Assembly (NCBI RefSeq): GCF_001046855.1
Contig: NZ_HF570958.1
Coordinates: 625,201 to 689,200 of the forward strand
Length of the DNA: 64,000 nucleotides
Origin: Nostocoides japonicum T1-X7
Lineage (GTDB): Bacteria > Actinomycetota > Actinomycetes > Actinomycetales > Dermatophilaceae
Direction: 5' to 3'
How positions within the stretch are numbered: the stretch's first letter is position 1; every line of letters starts with the position of its first letter. Shown one piece after another: positions 34,760-42,730 of the stretch. The notes under the pieces were generated by a model. It searched no databases. It was not told the origin of the DNA and was given only the letters and a program-made list of their open reading frames with translations. The position numbers and the translations under genes were made by a program.

Positions 34760-36210
34760 CCGGCGCGGATGTCGTCGTCGTCGGGGCCGGACCTGCCGGC
34801 CTCGCGTGCGCCGTGACGGCGGTCCGGCACGGCCTGACCGTCGACCTCGTCGACGCCGGCTGGGCCGTCGGGGGGCAGTACTGGCGCCACCCCGCACCGG
34901 TGGAGGGAGCGGACGGCGCGGGCGCGGTGACGGCAGGGGAGGTCGCGCACCTCCACCATGACCTCCCGACCTACCGGGCGCTGTGCTCGCGACTCGAGGA
35001 GGCGGTCGCGGCCGGCCGCGCCCGGACCTTCCTCGGCCACGAGGTGTGGACGGTGGGGCGCCGCGACGGGGGGTGGGAGGTCGCCGCGACCCAGCGTCGT
35101 GCCGCCGGGGGCCGGCACGCTCCCGGCGGGGGTGAGCTGCGCGTCGCCGCGCCCGCGCTCGTCGTCGCCACCGGCGCGTACGACACGTCCCTGCCCTTCC
35201 GGGGCTGGGACCTGCCCGGCGTCATGACCGCCGGGGGTCTCCAGGCGCTCCTCAAGGGGCATGCCGTGGCCGCCGGGCGGCGCGTCGCCGTCGCGGGCTC
35301 GGGCCCCTTCCTCCTCCCGGTCGCGGTCGGGCTCGCCGAGAGCGGGGCCGAGGTCGTCGGCGTCTACGAGGCGAACCCGCCCACGCGCTGGGGCCGGCAC
35401 CTGCCCGCCGTCGCGCGCAACGTCGCGAAGCTCGCCGAGGGAGCCGAGTATGCGGCCGCCCTGGCCCGGCACCGGATCCCCCTCCGGACCGGACGCATGG
35501 TCGTCGAGGCGCTCGGCACGGACCGGGTCGAGGCGGTGACGGTCGCGCGGCTCGACGCCACGGGGCGCCCCCGGCCGGACGGTCGCACGACGGTCGCCGT
35601 CGACGCCGTCGGTGTCGGCTGGGGCTTCACGCCGGTCGTCGACCTCGCCGTGACGGCCGGCTGCGCGACGACCCGCACCGACGACGGACGCCACGTCGTC
35701 GCGGAGACCGAGGGGCGCACGAGCGTCGAGGGCGTCTACACCGCCGGCGAGACGACGGGCGTCGGCGGGGCGGCGCTCGCCCTCGCCGAAGGCGAGCGGA
35801 CGGCATACAGCGTCCTCGCCGACCGGACCGGCCACGACCCGGACGCCGCCCGGCTGCGACACCTCGACCGGCGCATCGCGGCCCTGCGCTCCTTCGCGGC
35901 CGCGATGGCCCAGGCTCACGCCGTCCCGGCGGGCTGGGTCGACGCGACCGCCGCGGAGACGCTCGTCTGCCGCTGCGAGGAGGTTCCGCGCGCGGCCGTC
36001 GACCACGCCCTGCGGGACCGGGAGGCGAGGGACGCCCGCCAGGTCAAGCAGCTGACGCGCGCCGGGATGGGCTGGTGCCAGGGGAGGGTCTGCGAGGCGG
36101 GATGCCGCGCCCTCGTGGCGGACCGGATCGGACGCCCCGACCGGTCGGCGGCCACCGAGCGCCTCGTCGCGATGCCCGTCCGGATGCGCGACCTGCTCGG
36201 CACGCCCTGA
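34756..36210 (+). CDS. FAD/NAD(P)-binding flavoprotein subunit with BFD-like [2Fe-2S] domain (HcnB/LhpF-like)
   Basis: The 484-residue protein has an N-terminal FAD motif VVVVGAGPAGLACAV and a second nucleotide-binding motif VAVAGSGPFLLP near residue 178. A C-terminal region of about 85 residues has cysteines in CRCEE and CQGRVCEAGC, as in BFD-like [2Fe-2S] domains. This matches the alpha-type subunit of HcnABC-like or D-hydroxyproline dehydrogenase complexes. It is the last gene of its unit; a 70-bp gap with an AT-rich palindrome separates it from the next operon. Confidence 0.85.
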   Translation: MTGADVVVVGAGPAGLACAVTAVRHGLTVDLVDAGWAVGGQYWRHPAPVEGADGAGAVTAGEVAHLHHDLPTYRALCSRLEEAVAAGRARTFLGHEVWTVGRRDGGWEVAATQRRAAGGRHAPGGGELRVAAPALVVATGAYDTSLPFRGWDLPGVMTAGGLQALLKGHAVAAGRRVAVAGSGPFLLPVAVGLAESGAEVVGVYEANPPTRWGRHLPAVARNVAKLAEGAEYAAALARHRIPLRTGRMVVEALGTDRVEAVTVARLDATGRPRPDGRTTVAVDAVGVGWGFTPVVDLAVTAGCATTRTDDGRHVVAETEGRTSVEGVYTAGETTGVGGAALALAEGERTAYSVLADRTGHDPDAARLRHLDRRIAALRSFAAAMAQAHAVPAGWVDATAAETLVCRCEEVPRAAVDHALRDREARDARQVKQLTRAGMGWCQGRVCEAGCRALVADRIGRPDRSAATERLVAMPVRMRDLLGTP

Positions 36211-36231
36211 GTGGACGAGGGCTAGTGCAAT

Positions 36232-36243
36232 GTAATATATTAC
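36232..36243. promoter_or_regulatory. AT-rich palindromic operator upstream of the hydroxyproline operon
   Basis: GTAATATATTAC is a perfect 12-bp palindrome in DNA that is otherwise over 70 percent GC, 38 bp before the first start codon of the operon. The operon ends in a GntR/FadR-type regulator, whose family binds short AT-rich palindromes, so this is the likely autoregulated operator. Confidence 0.6.
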
Positions 36244-36280
36244 TGGCCATCGCCCCGCCATCGACCCCCGGAGGACGTCC

Positions 36281-37195
36281 ATGACCACTGCCGCCACCCC
36301 GACCGCCGACCGCCAGCCGTGGCACGGCGTCCTCGTCGCCGTCGGCCTGCCCTTCACCGACGCCCTCGAGCCCGACCTCGCCGCCTTCGGCGAGAACGTC
36401 GCGTGGCTCGCCGAGCAGGGGGTGAACGGCGTGGCCCCCAACGGGTCGCTCGGGGAGTACCAGACGCTCTCGTGGGAGGAGCGCGACGCCGTCGTCCGCA
36501 CCGCCGTGGAGAACGCCCCCGAGGGGTTCACCGTCATGCCGGGGGTCGGCGCCTACGGTGGTCTGGAGAGCAAGCGGCACGCCCAGGTCGCCAAGGACCT
36601 CGGCTGCCAGGCCGTCATGGCCCTCCCGCCCAACGCCTACCGCGCCGACGAGCGCGCGATCCTCGAGCACTTCGAGCTCGTCGCCTCCGCCGGGCTGCCC
36701 GTCACGGCCTACAACAACCCCATCGACACGAAGGTCGACCTGAGGCCGCAGATCCTCGCGAAGCTGCACGCCGAGGGGTTCATCGTCGGGGTCAAGGAGT
36801 TCTCGGGCGACGTCCGTCGCTGCTACGAGATCAGCGAGCTCGCGCCCGACCTCGACCTCATGATCGGCACCGACGACACCGTCCTCGAGGTCGGGATCGC
36901 CGGGGCGAAGGGCTGGGTCGCGGGCTACCCCCAGGTCTTCCCCAAGGCGTGCGTCGAGCTCTACGAGGCGAGCGTGGCCCGCGACGTCGAGCGCGCGCTG
37001 CCGCTCTACCGAGCCCTGCACCCGGTGCTCCGGTGGGACAGCAAGACCGAGTTCATCCAGGCCATCAAGCTCGGGCAGGACCTGATCGGCCGACGCGGGG
37101 GCAGCTGCCGGCCGCCGCGCCAGCCGCTCGACGCCGCAACCGAGGCCGTCGTCCGCGAGGCGACGCAGCGGCTCATCGACGCCGGGGTCGAGTAG
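36281..37195 (+). CDS. Dihydrodipicolinate synthase-like deaminase (probable pyrroline-4-hydroxy-2-carboxylate deaminase)
   Basis: The 304-residue TIM-barrel protein of the DapA/N-acetylneuraminate lyase family keeps the Schiff-base lysine K172 in GVKEFSG and the tyrosine Y144 in YNNP. Beside 4-hydroxyproline epimerase and a D-hydroxyproline dehydrogenase, the expected reaction is conversion of delta1-pyrroline-4-hydroxy-2-carboxylate to 2-oxoglutarate semialdehyde and ammonia (LhpC-type). A GGAGGACGTCC ribosome binding site precedes the ATG. It opens a five-gene operon. A true lysine-pathway DapA role is unlikely given the context. Confidence 0.82.
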   Translation: MTTAATPTADRQPWHGVLVAVGLPFTDALEPDLAAFGENVAWLAEQGVNGVAPNGSLGEYQTLSWEERDAVVRTAVENAPEGFTVMPGVGAYGGLESKRHAQVAKDLGCQAVMALPPNAYRADERAILEHFELVASAGLPVTAYNNPIDTKVDLRPQILAKLHAEGFIVGVKEFSGDVRRCYEISELAPDLDLMIGTDDTVLEVGIAGAKGWVAGYPQVFPKACVELYEASVARDVERALPLYRALHPVLRWDSKTEFIQAIKLGQDLIGRRGGSCRPPRQPLDAATEAVVREATQRLIDAGVE

Positions 37196-37199
37196 CGCC

Positions 37200-38201
37200 A
37201 TGCGGAGCCGGCTCGTCCTCCACGCCGTCGACTCCCACACGGAGGGTATGCCGACGCGCGTCATCACCGGCGGCGTCGGGGTCCTCCCCGGCACCACCAT
37301 GCTGGAGCGCCGGGAGCGCTTCCTCGCCGAGCGCGACGGTCTGCGGACCCTCCTCATGTACGAGCCGCGCGGCCATGCGTCGATGTCCGGGGCCATCCTC
37401 CAGCCACCGACCCGGCCGGACGCGGACTACGGCGTCCTCTACATCGAGGTGTCCGGGTGCCTGCCGATGTGCGGTCACGGGACGATGGGCGTCGCGACGG
37501 TCCTCGTCGAGACGGGGATGGTCGAGGTCACCGAGCCCGAGACCGTCATCCGGCTCGACACCCCCGCCGGGCTCGTCGTCGCCCGCGTGGCCGTGGAGGA
37601 CGGCGCGGCCGTCGGCGTGACGCTGGAGAACGTCGCGTCGTACTCCCACGCCCTCGACCAGACCGTCGAGGTGCCGGGCCTCGGGACCGTGCCCTACGAC
37701 ATCGCCTACGGCGGCAACTTCTACGCCATCGTCCGCACCGAGGACATCGGCGTCGAGTGGGACCGGGCCAACAAGGACGCCATGCTCCGCGCCGGACTGG
37801 GCATCATGGCGGCCGTCAACGAGCAGAACCCCGTGACCCACCCCGAGGATCCGCGGATCACGGGCTGCCGTCATGTGTACCTCCAGGCGCCGGGGTCGAC
37901 GCCCCAGCACTCCCGCCACGCGATGGCGATCCACCCCGGGTGGTTCGACCGCTCCCCCTGCGGGACGGGGACGTCCGCACGGCTCGCGCAGCTCCATGCG
38001 CGAGGCCTCCTCGGCGTCGGGGACGTCCTGCTCAACGAGTCGTTCATCGGCACGACCTTCCGCGGGGAGATCCTCGCCGAGACGACCGTCGGCGACCGTC
38101 CCGCGATCCGGCCGGCCATCACCGGGCGCGCGTGGGTCACCGGCACGGCGCAGTACCACCTCGACCCGACCGACCCCTTCCCCCGAGGATTCCTCCTGTG
38201 A
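37200..38201 (+). CDS. Proline racemase family protein, probable 4-hydroxyproline 2-epimerase
   Basis: The 333-residue protein has both catalytic cysteines of racemases/epimerases: C91 in PMCGHGTMG and C254 in RSPCGTGTSAR. The start region HAVDSHTEGMPTRV is typical of the family. It most likely interconverts trans-4-hydroxy-L-proline and cis-4-hydroxy-D-proline, feeding the upstream dehydrogenase. It starts 4 bp after the deaminase and its stop overlaps the next gene by 4 bp. Proline racemase itself is an alternative; context favours hydroxyproline. Confidence 0.82.
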   Translation: MRSRLVLHAVDSHTEGMPTRVITGGVGVLPGTTMLERRERFLAERDGLRTLLMYEPRGHASMSGAILQPPTRPDADYGVLYIEVSGCLPMCGHGTMGVATVLVETGMVEVTEPETVIRLDTPAGLVVARVAVEDGAAVGVTLENVASYSHALDQTVEVPGLGTVPYDIAYGGNFYAIVRTEDIGVEWDRANKDAMLRAGLGIMAAVNEQNPVTHPEDPRITGCRHVYLQAPGSTPQHSRHAMAIHPGWFDRSPCGTGTSARLAQLHARGLLGVGDVLLNESFIGTTFRGEILAETTVGDRPAIRPAITGRAWVTGTAQYHLDPTDPFPRGFLL

Positions 38202-39241
38202 GCGAGCAACCCGCATACGAGACGGTCGACTACCACACGGCCGGTGAGCCCTTCCGCATCGTGACCGACGTGCCGGACCCGGTCGCGGCGCCCGGACTCA
38301 CCGTCGCCGAGCGGCGGATGGTCGCCATCGAGTCCACCGAGGTCCAGTGGCTGCGCGCCCTCCTGTGCAGCGAGCCCCGGGGTCACGCGGACATGTACGG
38401 CGGGTTCATCGTGCCGGCCGACGACGACGGCGCGCACTTCGGCGTCCTCTTCTGGCACAAGGACGGCTTCTCGACGGCGTGCGGCCACGGGACGATCGCG
38501 CTCGGCGCGTGGGCGGTCGAGACCGGCCGGGTCGCCGCGCCCTCCGACGGCGTGACCGACGTCGTCGTCGACGTGCCCTCCGGTCGCGTCACCGCCTCGG
38601 TGACGACGCGCGACGGCCGCGTCGAGTCCGTCGCCTTCACCAACGTCCCCTCCTACGCCTTCCGCCGCGGCGTCGAGGTGGCCTCGCCCCGGGGACCGGT
38701 CACCGTCGACATCGGCTACGGCGGCGCGATGTATGCCGTCCTCCCGGCGTCCGCCGTCGGCCTGCGGGTCGTGCCCGAGGACTACGCCGACCTCATCGCC
38801 GTCGGCCGGTCGATCCGCGCCACCCTCAACGACGCCGGGGCGGCGGAGCACCCGAGCGACCCGCGGCTGTCCGGCATCTACGGGGTCATCCTCACCGAGG
38901 AGACCGCCCCGACGGTCACCGACGACGCGGGGGCGCGCCAGCTCTTCCAGCGCAACGTCACGGTCTTCGTCGACGGCGAGGTCGACCGGTCCCCCTGCGG
39001 GTCGGGCACGTCGGCCCGGGTCGCGCTCCTCGCCGACAGCGGCGACCTCCGTCCCGGGGACACCCTCGTCCACGGGTCGATCGTCGGGTCGACGTTCCGC
39101 GCCCGCGTCGTCGCCGAGTCCGAGGCGGAGGGCCGGCGCGCGTTCCGGCCGGAGGTGACGGGCATGGCATACCGCACGGGATCCTCGCGGTTCACCGTCG
39201 ACTCCCGTGACCCGCTCGTCCCCGGGTTCGTCCTCCGATGA
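38198..39241 (+). CDS. Second proline racemase family protein (Cys/Cys type)
   Basis: The 347-residue paralogue has YETVDYHTAGEPFRIV at the start, C95 in STACGHGTIALG and C267 in RSPCGSGTSAR. Because the second catalytic residue is cysteine, not threonine, it does not fit trans-3-hydroxy-L-proline dehydratase, although the first-cysteine segment is similar to that group. It may be a 3-hydroxyproline epimerase, a proline racemase, or an epimerase for another imino acid. GTG start and stop each overlap neighbours by 4 bp. Confidence 0.78.
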   Translation: MSEQPAYETVDYHTAGEPFRIVTDVPDPVAAPGLTVAERRMVAIESTEVQWLRALLCSEPRGHADMYGGFIVPADDDGAHFGVLFWHKDGFSTACGHGTIALGAWAVETGRVAAPSDGVTDVVVDVPSGRVTASVTTRDGRVESVAFTNVPSYAFRRGVEVASPRGPVTVDIGYGGAMYAVLPASAVGLRVVPEDYADLIAVGRSIRATLNDAGAAEHPSDPRLSGIYGVILTEETAPTVTDDAGARQLFQRNVTVFVDGEVDRSPCGSGTSARVALLADSGDLRPGDTLVHGSIVGSTFRARVVAESEAEGRRAFRPEVTGMAYRTGSSRFTVDSRDPLVPGFVLR

Positions 39242-40191
39242 CCGTCGTCCTGGAGGCCGCGGAGGTCCTGGCCCTCGGCGCGCCCGGCGCCGTGTCGGCC
39301 CTGCGCGAGGCGCTGCGCGGCGGGCTCGACCCGGACGCCGGCGTCCCGCGCACCATCGTCGACCTCGCCCACGGCCAGTCCCTCCTCATGCCTGCCGAGC
39401 ACGGGGACTGGTTCGGGGTCAAGGTGGTCAACGTGGCCCCCGAGAACCCCTCGCTCGGGGAGGAGCGGATCAACGGGCTCTTCCTCCTCCATGACGCGCT
39501 CACCCTGCGGCCCGTCGCCGTCATGGACGGGGTGGCCCTCACGAACCTGCGGACCCCCGCGGTGTCCGTCGCCGGCGTGCTCGACGTGCTGCGCCGCCGG
39601 TTCGGGGACTCCGAGGGCGTCCGGCTGGTCATCTTCGGGTCGGGGCCGCAGTCCCGCGGTCACGCCGACACGATCCGGGCCCACCTGCCCATCGCCGGGA
39701 CGACGGTCGTCGCGCGGTCGGTGGAGTCCGCGTCCCGGGCGGGGATCGAGGGGGCCGTCGCCCTGGCGGCCGCCGAGGTCGACGCCGTCGGCCGGGCGGT
39801 CGCATCAGCCGACGTCGTCGTCGCCGCGACGACCTCGCGGACGCCGGTGTTCGACGGGAGCCTCGTGCGCGACGACGCCGTCGTCCTCGCCGTCGGCTCG
39901 CACGAGCCCGACGTGCGGGAGCTCGACTCCGCCCTCATGGGGCGCGCCACCGTCGTCGTCGAGTCCGTCGCGACAGCGCTGCGGGAGTCGGGCAACGTCG
40001 TCCTCGCCATCGACGACGGCGTCCTCACGGCGGACCGGCTCGTCACGATGAGCGGCATCCTCGACACCGACCCGGCGACCCTCGACGGGCGCCCCGTCGT
40101 CCTCGCCTCGTCCGGGATGGCCTGGGAGGACCTCGTCGTCGGCGTTGCGGCATACCGGGCCGCGGTGGGGCGGGCCGAGGACCGGGCGTGA
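39238..40191 (+). CDS. Ornithine cyclodeaminase/mu-crystallin family protein (probable imino-acid reductase)
   Basis: The 317-residue protein follows the OCD fold: conserved lysine in GVKVVNVAPENP near residue 62, and the arginine in LTNLRTPAVSVAG near residue 104. The NAD(P)-binding glycine-rich loop is VIFGSGPQSRGHA near residue 130. In proline and hydroxyproline gene clusters, members often reduce delta1-pyrroline-2-carboxylate to L-proline. That activity would pair with a 3-hydroxyproline dehydratase or D-proline oxidation route rather than ornithine cyclisation. It is embedded in the operon with 4-bp overlaps on both sides. Confidence 0.8.
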   Translation: MTVVLEAAEVLALGAPGAVSALREALRGGLDPDAGVPRTIVDLAHGQSLLMPAEHGDWFGVKVVNVAPENPSLGEERINGLFLLHDALTLRPVAVMDGVALTNLRTPAVSVAGVLDVLRRRFGDSEGVRLVIFGSGPQSRGHADTIRAHLPIAGTTVVARSVESASRAGIEGAVALAAAEVDAVGRAVASADVVVAATTSRTPVFDGSLVRDDAVVLAVGSHEPDVRELDSALMGRATVVVESVATALRESGNVVLAIDDGVLTADRLVTMSGILDTDPATLDGRPVVLASSGMAWEDLVVGVAAYRAAVGRAEDRA

Positions 40192-40886
40192 CCGAGGACG
40201 CCTCGCCGGGTCTCGGTCTGCCGTCGCTCGGTGGCCGGAGCAGCCTGCGGGAGCAGGTGGCCGACGCGCTGCGGGCCCTCCTCGTGTCCGGGCGGCTGCG
40301 CCCCGGCGAGCTGTACTCCGCGCCCGGTCTCGCCGCGGAGTTCGGGGTGTCGCCGACCCCCGTCCGGGAGGCGATGCTCGACCTCGTCCGGGAGGGGCTC
40401 GTCGAGCCGGTGAGGAACAAGGGCTTCCGGGTCACCGCGATGAGCGACGCGGAGCTCGACGCGCTCGCCGAGCTCCGTGGCCTCATCGAGGTGCCCGTCA
40501 TGACGGCCGTCGCCCGCGACGCCGACGCCGACACCTGGCGGCGCGTCGAGGAGCTGCGGCCCCTCGCCCGGTCGATGGTCGACGCGGCCGCCGCGAAGGA
40601 CCTCGCACGGTACGTCGCCCTCGACACCGAGTTCCACCTGCGCTTCCTCGCCCTCCACGGCAACGACTACGTCGTCGAGGTGGTCCGGGACCTGCGCGGT
40701 CGGTCCCGGCTCTTCGGGCTCGCCGAGATGGCCGAGCGGGGCACGCTGCCCGGCAACGCCGTCGAGCACGAGGAGATGGTCGACCTCGTCCTGGCCCGCG
40801 ACGCCGACGGGATGGCCCGGCTCATGCGCGACCACCTCGGCCAGATCCGGCAGGCCTGGGCCGGCCGCGATCCCTCGCCCACCTGA
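40188..40886 (+). CDS. GntR family (FadR-type) transcriptional regulator
   Basis: The 232-residue protein has an N-terminal winged helix (REQVADALRALLVSGRLRPGELYSAPGLAAEFGVSPTPVREAMLDLV in outline, residues about 18-65). A C-terminal all-helical FCD ligand-binding domain contains DTEFHLRFLALHGN, whose aspartate and histidine help bind a metal. It is the last gene of the hydroxyproline operon (GTG overlapping by 4 bp) and probably represses it from the palindrome at 36232-36243, with an operon intermediate as inducer. Convergent with the frameshifted EamA gene. Confidence 0.88.
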   Translation: MTEDASPGLGLPSLGGRSSLREQVADALRALLVSGRLRPGELYSAPGLAAEFGVSPTPVREAMLDLVREGLVEPVRNKGFRVTAMSDAELDALAELRGLIEVPVMTAVARDADADTWRRVEELRPLARSMVDAAAAKDLARYVALDTEFHLRFLALHGNDYVVEVVRDLRGRSRLFGLAEMAERGTLPGNAVEHEEMVDLVLARDADGMARLMRDHLGQIRQAWAGRDPSPT

Positions 40887-40920
40887 CGCGCGCGTCACCT
40901 CCCGTGGTGTGGGTCAGGTG
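40880..40920. terminator. Inverted repeat spanning two convergent stop codons
   Basis: CACCTGAC (40880-40887) and GTCAGGTG (40913-40920) form an 8-bp inverted repeat across the stops of gntR and the EamA gene, with inner short pairing CACC/GGTG. It lacks a T-run on either strand; a bidirectional terminator is plausible but unproven. Confidence 0.4.
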
Positions 40921-41800
40921 CCGATGGCCGCCTCGATGTCGGGTGGTCGGTCCCGGGGGCCCGCCGTCCCGAGCACGGCCGCGCTCGCCCCGACGACGAG
41001 CGCCATGCCGAGGAGCTGGAGCCCGGCGAGGCGCTGCCCGAGGATGAGCAGGCCGGCGAGGGCCGCGACGGCGGGCTCCAGGCTCATGAGGATCCCGTAG
41101 ACCGACGGGTCCATCCGGCGCAGCGCCATGAGGTCGAGGGTGTAGGGGACGACCGAGGACAGGACGGCGATGCCGAGGCCCCGGGCCACGTCGCCCCACG
41201 TCCACTGCGGGATCGACGGGAGGCCGAGCGGGATGACGACGCAGCTCGCGATGACCATGGCGATGCCGAGTCCGTCGAGCTGGGGGAAGGCGGCCCCGTG
41301 CGGCGGCTGAGGACGATGTAGCAGGCCCACAGTGCGCCGGCCGTGAGGGCGAGCCCGAGGCCGAGCCAGCTGAGGTCGGCGACCGGGACGGTGAGGACCT
41401 CGGAGATGAGGACGACGCCGCCGCCCGCCGCCGCCGCGACCGCGAGGAGGTCGACGGGGCGCCGCGAGGTGAGGGCGGCGAGGGTCAGCGGCCCGACGAA
41501 CTCGACGGTCACGGCCACCCCGATGGGCAGGTGCGCCAGCGCGCCGTAGAACGCCGAGTTCATGAGTCCGAGCGTCAGCCCGAACGCGCCGACGACGAGC
41601 CACGCCCGTCGATCATGGCCGCGCCACCGGGGCCGGACGAGGAGCAGGAGCATCGGCGTCGCGAGGGCGAGCCGCATGAGGACCGAGCCGCTCGAGCCGA
41701 TCCGGGGGATGAGCGTCTGGGCCAGTGCGGCGCCGACCTGCACCGAGACGATGCCTCCGAGGACGAGCGCCGGCGCCGGCACGGTCGCGGGGCGAGACAC
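40914..41800 (-). pseudogene. RhtA/EamA family transporter interrupted by a single-base frameshift
   Basis: The N-terminal half is open from a GTG at 41800 (LALATPMLLLLVRPRWRGH, then several EamA-type helices) through CYIVLSRRTG. The C-terminal half continues in another frame from AAFPQLDGLG to the stop at 40914. The two halves join perfectly if one G is added to the G run read on the minus strand (CCCC at 41294-41297 on the plus strand), giving about 295 residues with ten helices as in threonine/homoserine exporter RhtA. A TACCCT -10 box lies 7 nt before the GTG. Either a genuine inactivating deletion or a sequencing error in a homopolymer. Confidence 0.85.
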
Positions 41801-41807
41801 GGGCGCC

Positions 41808-41813
41808 AGGGTA
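41808..41813 (-). promoter_or_regulatory. -10 box for a leaderless EamA gene
   Basis: TACCCT on the minus strand is 7 nt before the GTG at 41800. It overlaps TATGAC (41812-41817) on the plus strand, which may serve the divergent VOC gene. Confidence 0.4.
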
Positions 41814-41828
41814 TGACAGCCTCGGAGG

Positions 41829-42203
41829 ATGGCTGCTTCGGTGATGCATTTCGAGATCCCCTTCGACGACGGAGAGCGGGCGACGACCTTCTACCGGGAT
41901 GTCTTCGGGTGGACGATCAACGCGATGCCGCAGATGGAGTACGCGCTCGTCACGACCGGGCCCACCGGTGACGCCGGGCCCACCGAGCCGGGATTCGTCA
42001 ACGGAGGGATGCTGCAGCGCTGCGACGTGGTGCCGACGACCGTCGTCACGCTCGTCGTCGACGACATCGTCCGGACCCTCGCCCAGGTCGAGGCGGCGGG
42101 GGGCCGCACCGTCCGCGACCGCCAACCCGTCGGCGACATGGGGTTCGCCGCCTACGCGACGGATACGGAGGGCAACGTCATCGGGCTGTGGGAGGACGCC
42201 TGA
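41829..42203 (+). CDS. VOC (glyoxalase/bleomycin-resistance) superfamily protein
   Basis: The 124-residue protein has the paired beta-alpha-beta modules of the VOC fold: MHFEIPFDDGERATTFYRDVFGW at the start (in outline) and a second module from VVTLVVDDI to TDTEGNVIGLWED. The metal-type residues H7 and the late glutamate are present. The substrate is unknown. GGAGG lies directly against the ATG, so an internal ATG at 41844 or leaderless initiation is possible. The next gene follows 3 bp after the stop. Confidence 0.85.
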   Translation: MAASVMHFEIPFDDGERATTFYRDVFGWTINAMPQMEYALVTTGPTGDAGPTEPGFVNGGMLQRCDVVPTTVVTLVVDDIVRTLAQVEAAGGRTVRDRQPVGDMGFAAYATDTEGNVIGLWEDA

Positions 42204-42206
42204 CCG

Positions 42207-42647
42207 ATGGACTCCGCCCCCCATGACCTCGACCGCTTCGTCTCCGCGCAGGACGAGGGTGGGACGTACGCGACGGCCCTCGCCGAGCTGCGCGCGGGAC
42301 GCAAACGGAGTCACTGGATGTGGTTCGTCCTGCCGCAGGTCGCGGGGCTCGGGCACAGCCCGATGGCGCAGCGGTATGCGGTGAGCGGGCTTCCCGAGGC
42401 GCGCGCCTACCTCGCGCACCCGGTGCTCGGCGACCGGCTCCTGGAGTGCGCGCGTGCTCTCCTCGACCTCGGCGCCCACGACCCCGTCGCCGTCCTCGGC
42501 GGCATCGACGCGGTGAAGCTGCGGTCGTCGATGACGCTGTTCCGCCGGGCCGTGGCGAGCGACGACCCCCGCGCCGAGGTCTTCGACGCCGTCCTGGCCG
42601 CCTACTTCGACGGACACGAGGACGAGGCGACGCTCGCCCTCCTCTAG
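42207..42647 (+). CDS. DUF1810 family protein
   Basis: The 146-residue protein shows the DUF1810 signatures DLDRFVSAQ at the start, KRSHWMWFVLPQVAGLG near residue 34, and a C-terminal KLRSSMTLFRRA. The fold is calpastatin-like and the function is unknown. It is 3 bp downstream of the VOC gene and likely co-transcribed with it. Confidence 0.85.
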   Translation: MDSAPHDLDRFVSAQDEGGTYATALAELRAGRKRSHWMWFVLPQVAGLGHSPMAQRYAVSGLPEARAYLAHPVLGDRLLECARALLDLGAHDPVAVLGGIDAVKLRSSMTLFRRAVASDDPRAEVFDAVLAAYFDGHEDEATLALL

Positions 42648-42730
42648 CGGAGCGGTCGTCGCATACGCTCGGGCCAGGACCTCCGCCCCTGCCGCGGGTG
42701 GTCAGCCCGCCGCACGAGCGAAGGACGAGT

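Noticed and set aside
38198-39241. trans-3-hydroxy-L-proline dehydratase
   Set aside because: The second catalytic position is cysteine (C267 in RSPCGSGT), whereas the dehydratases have threonine.
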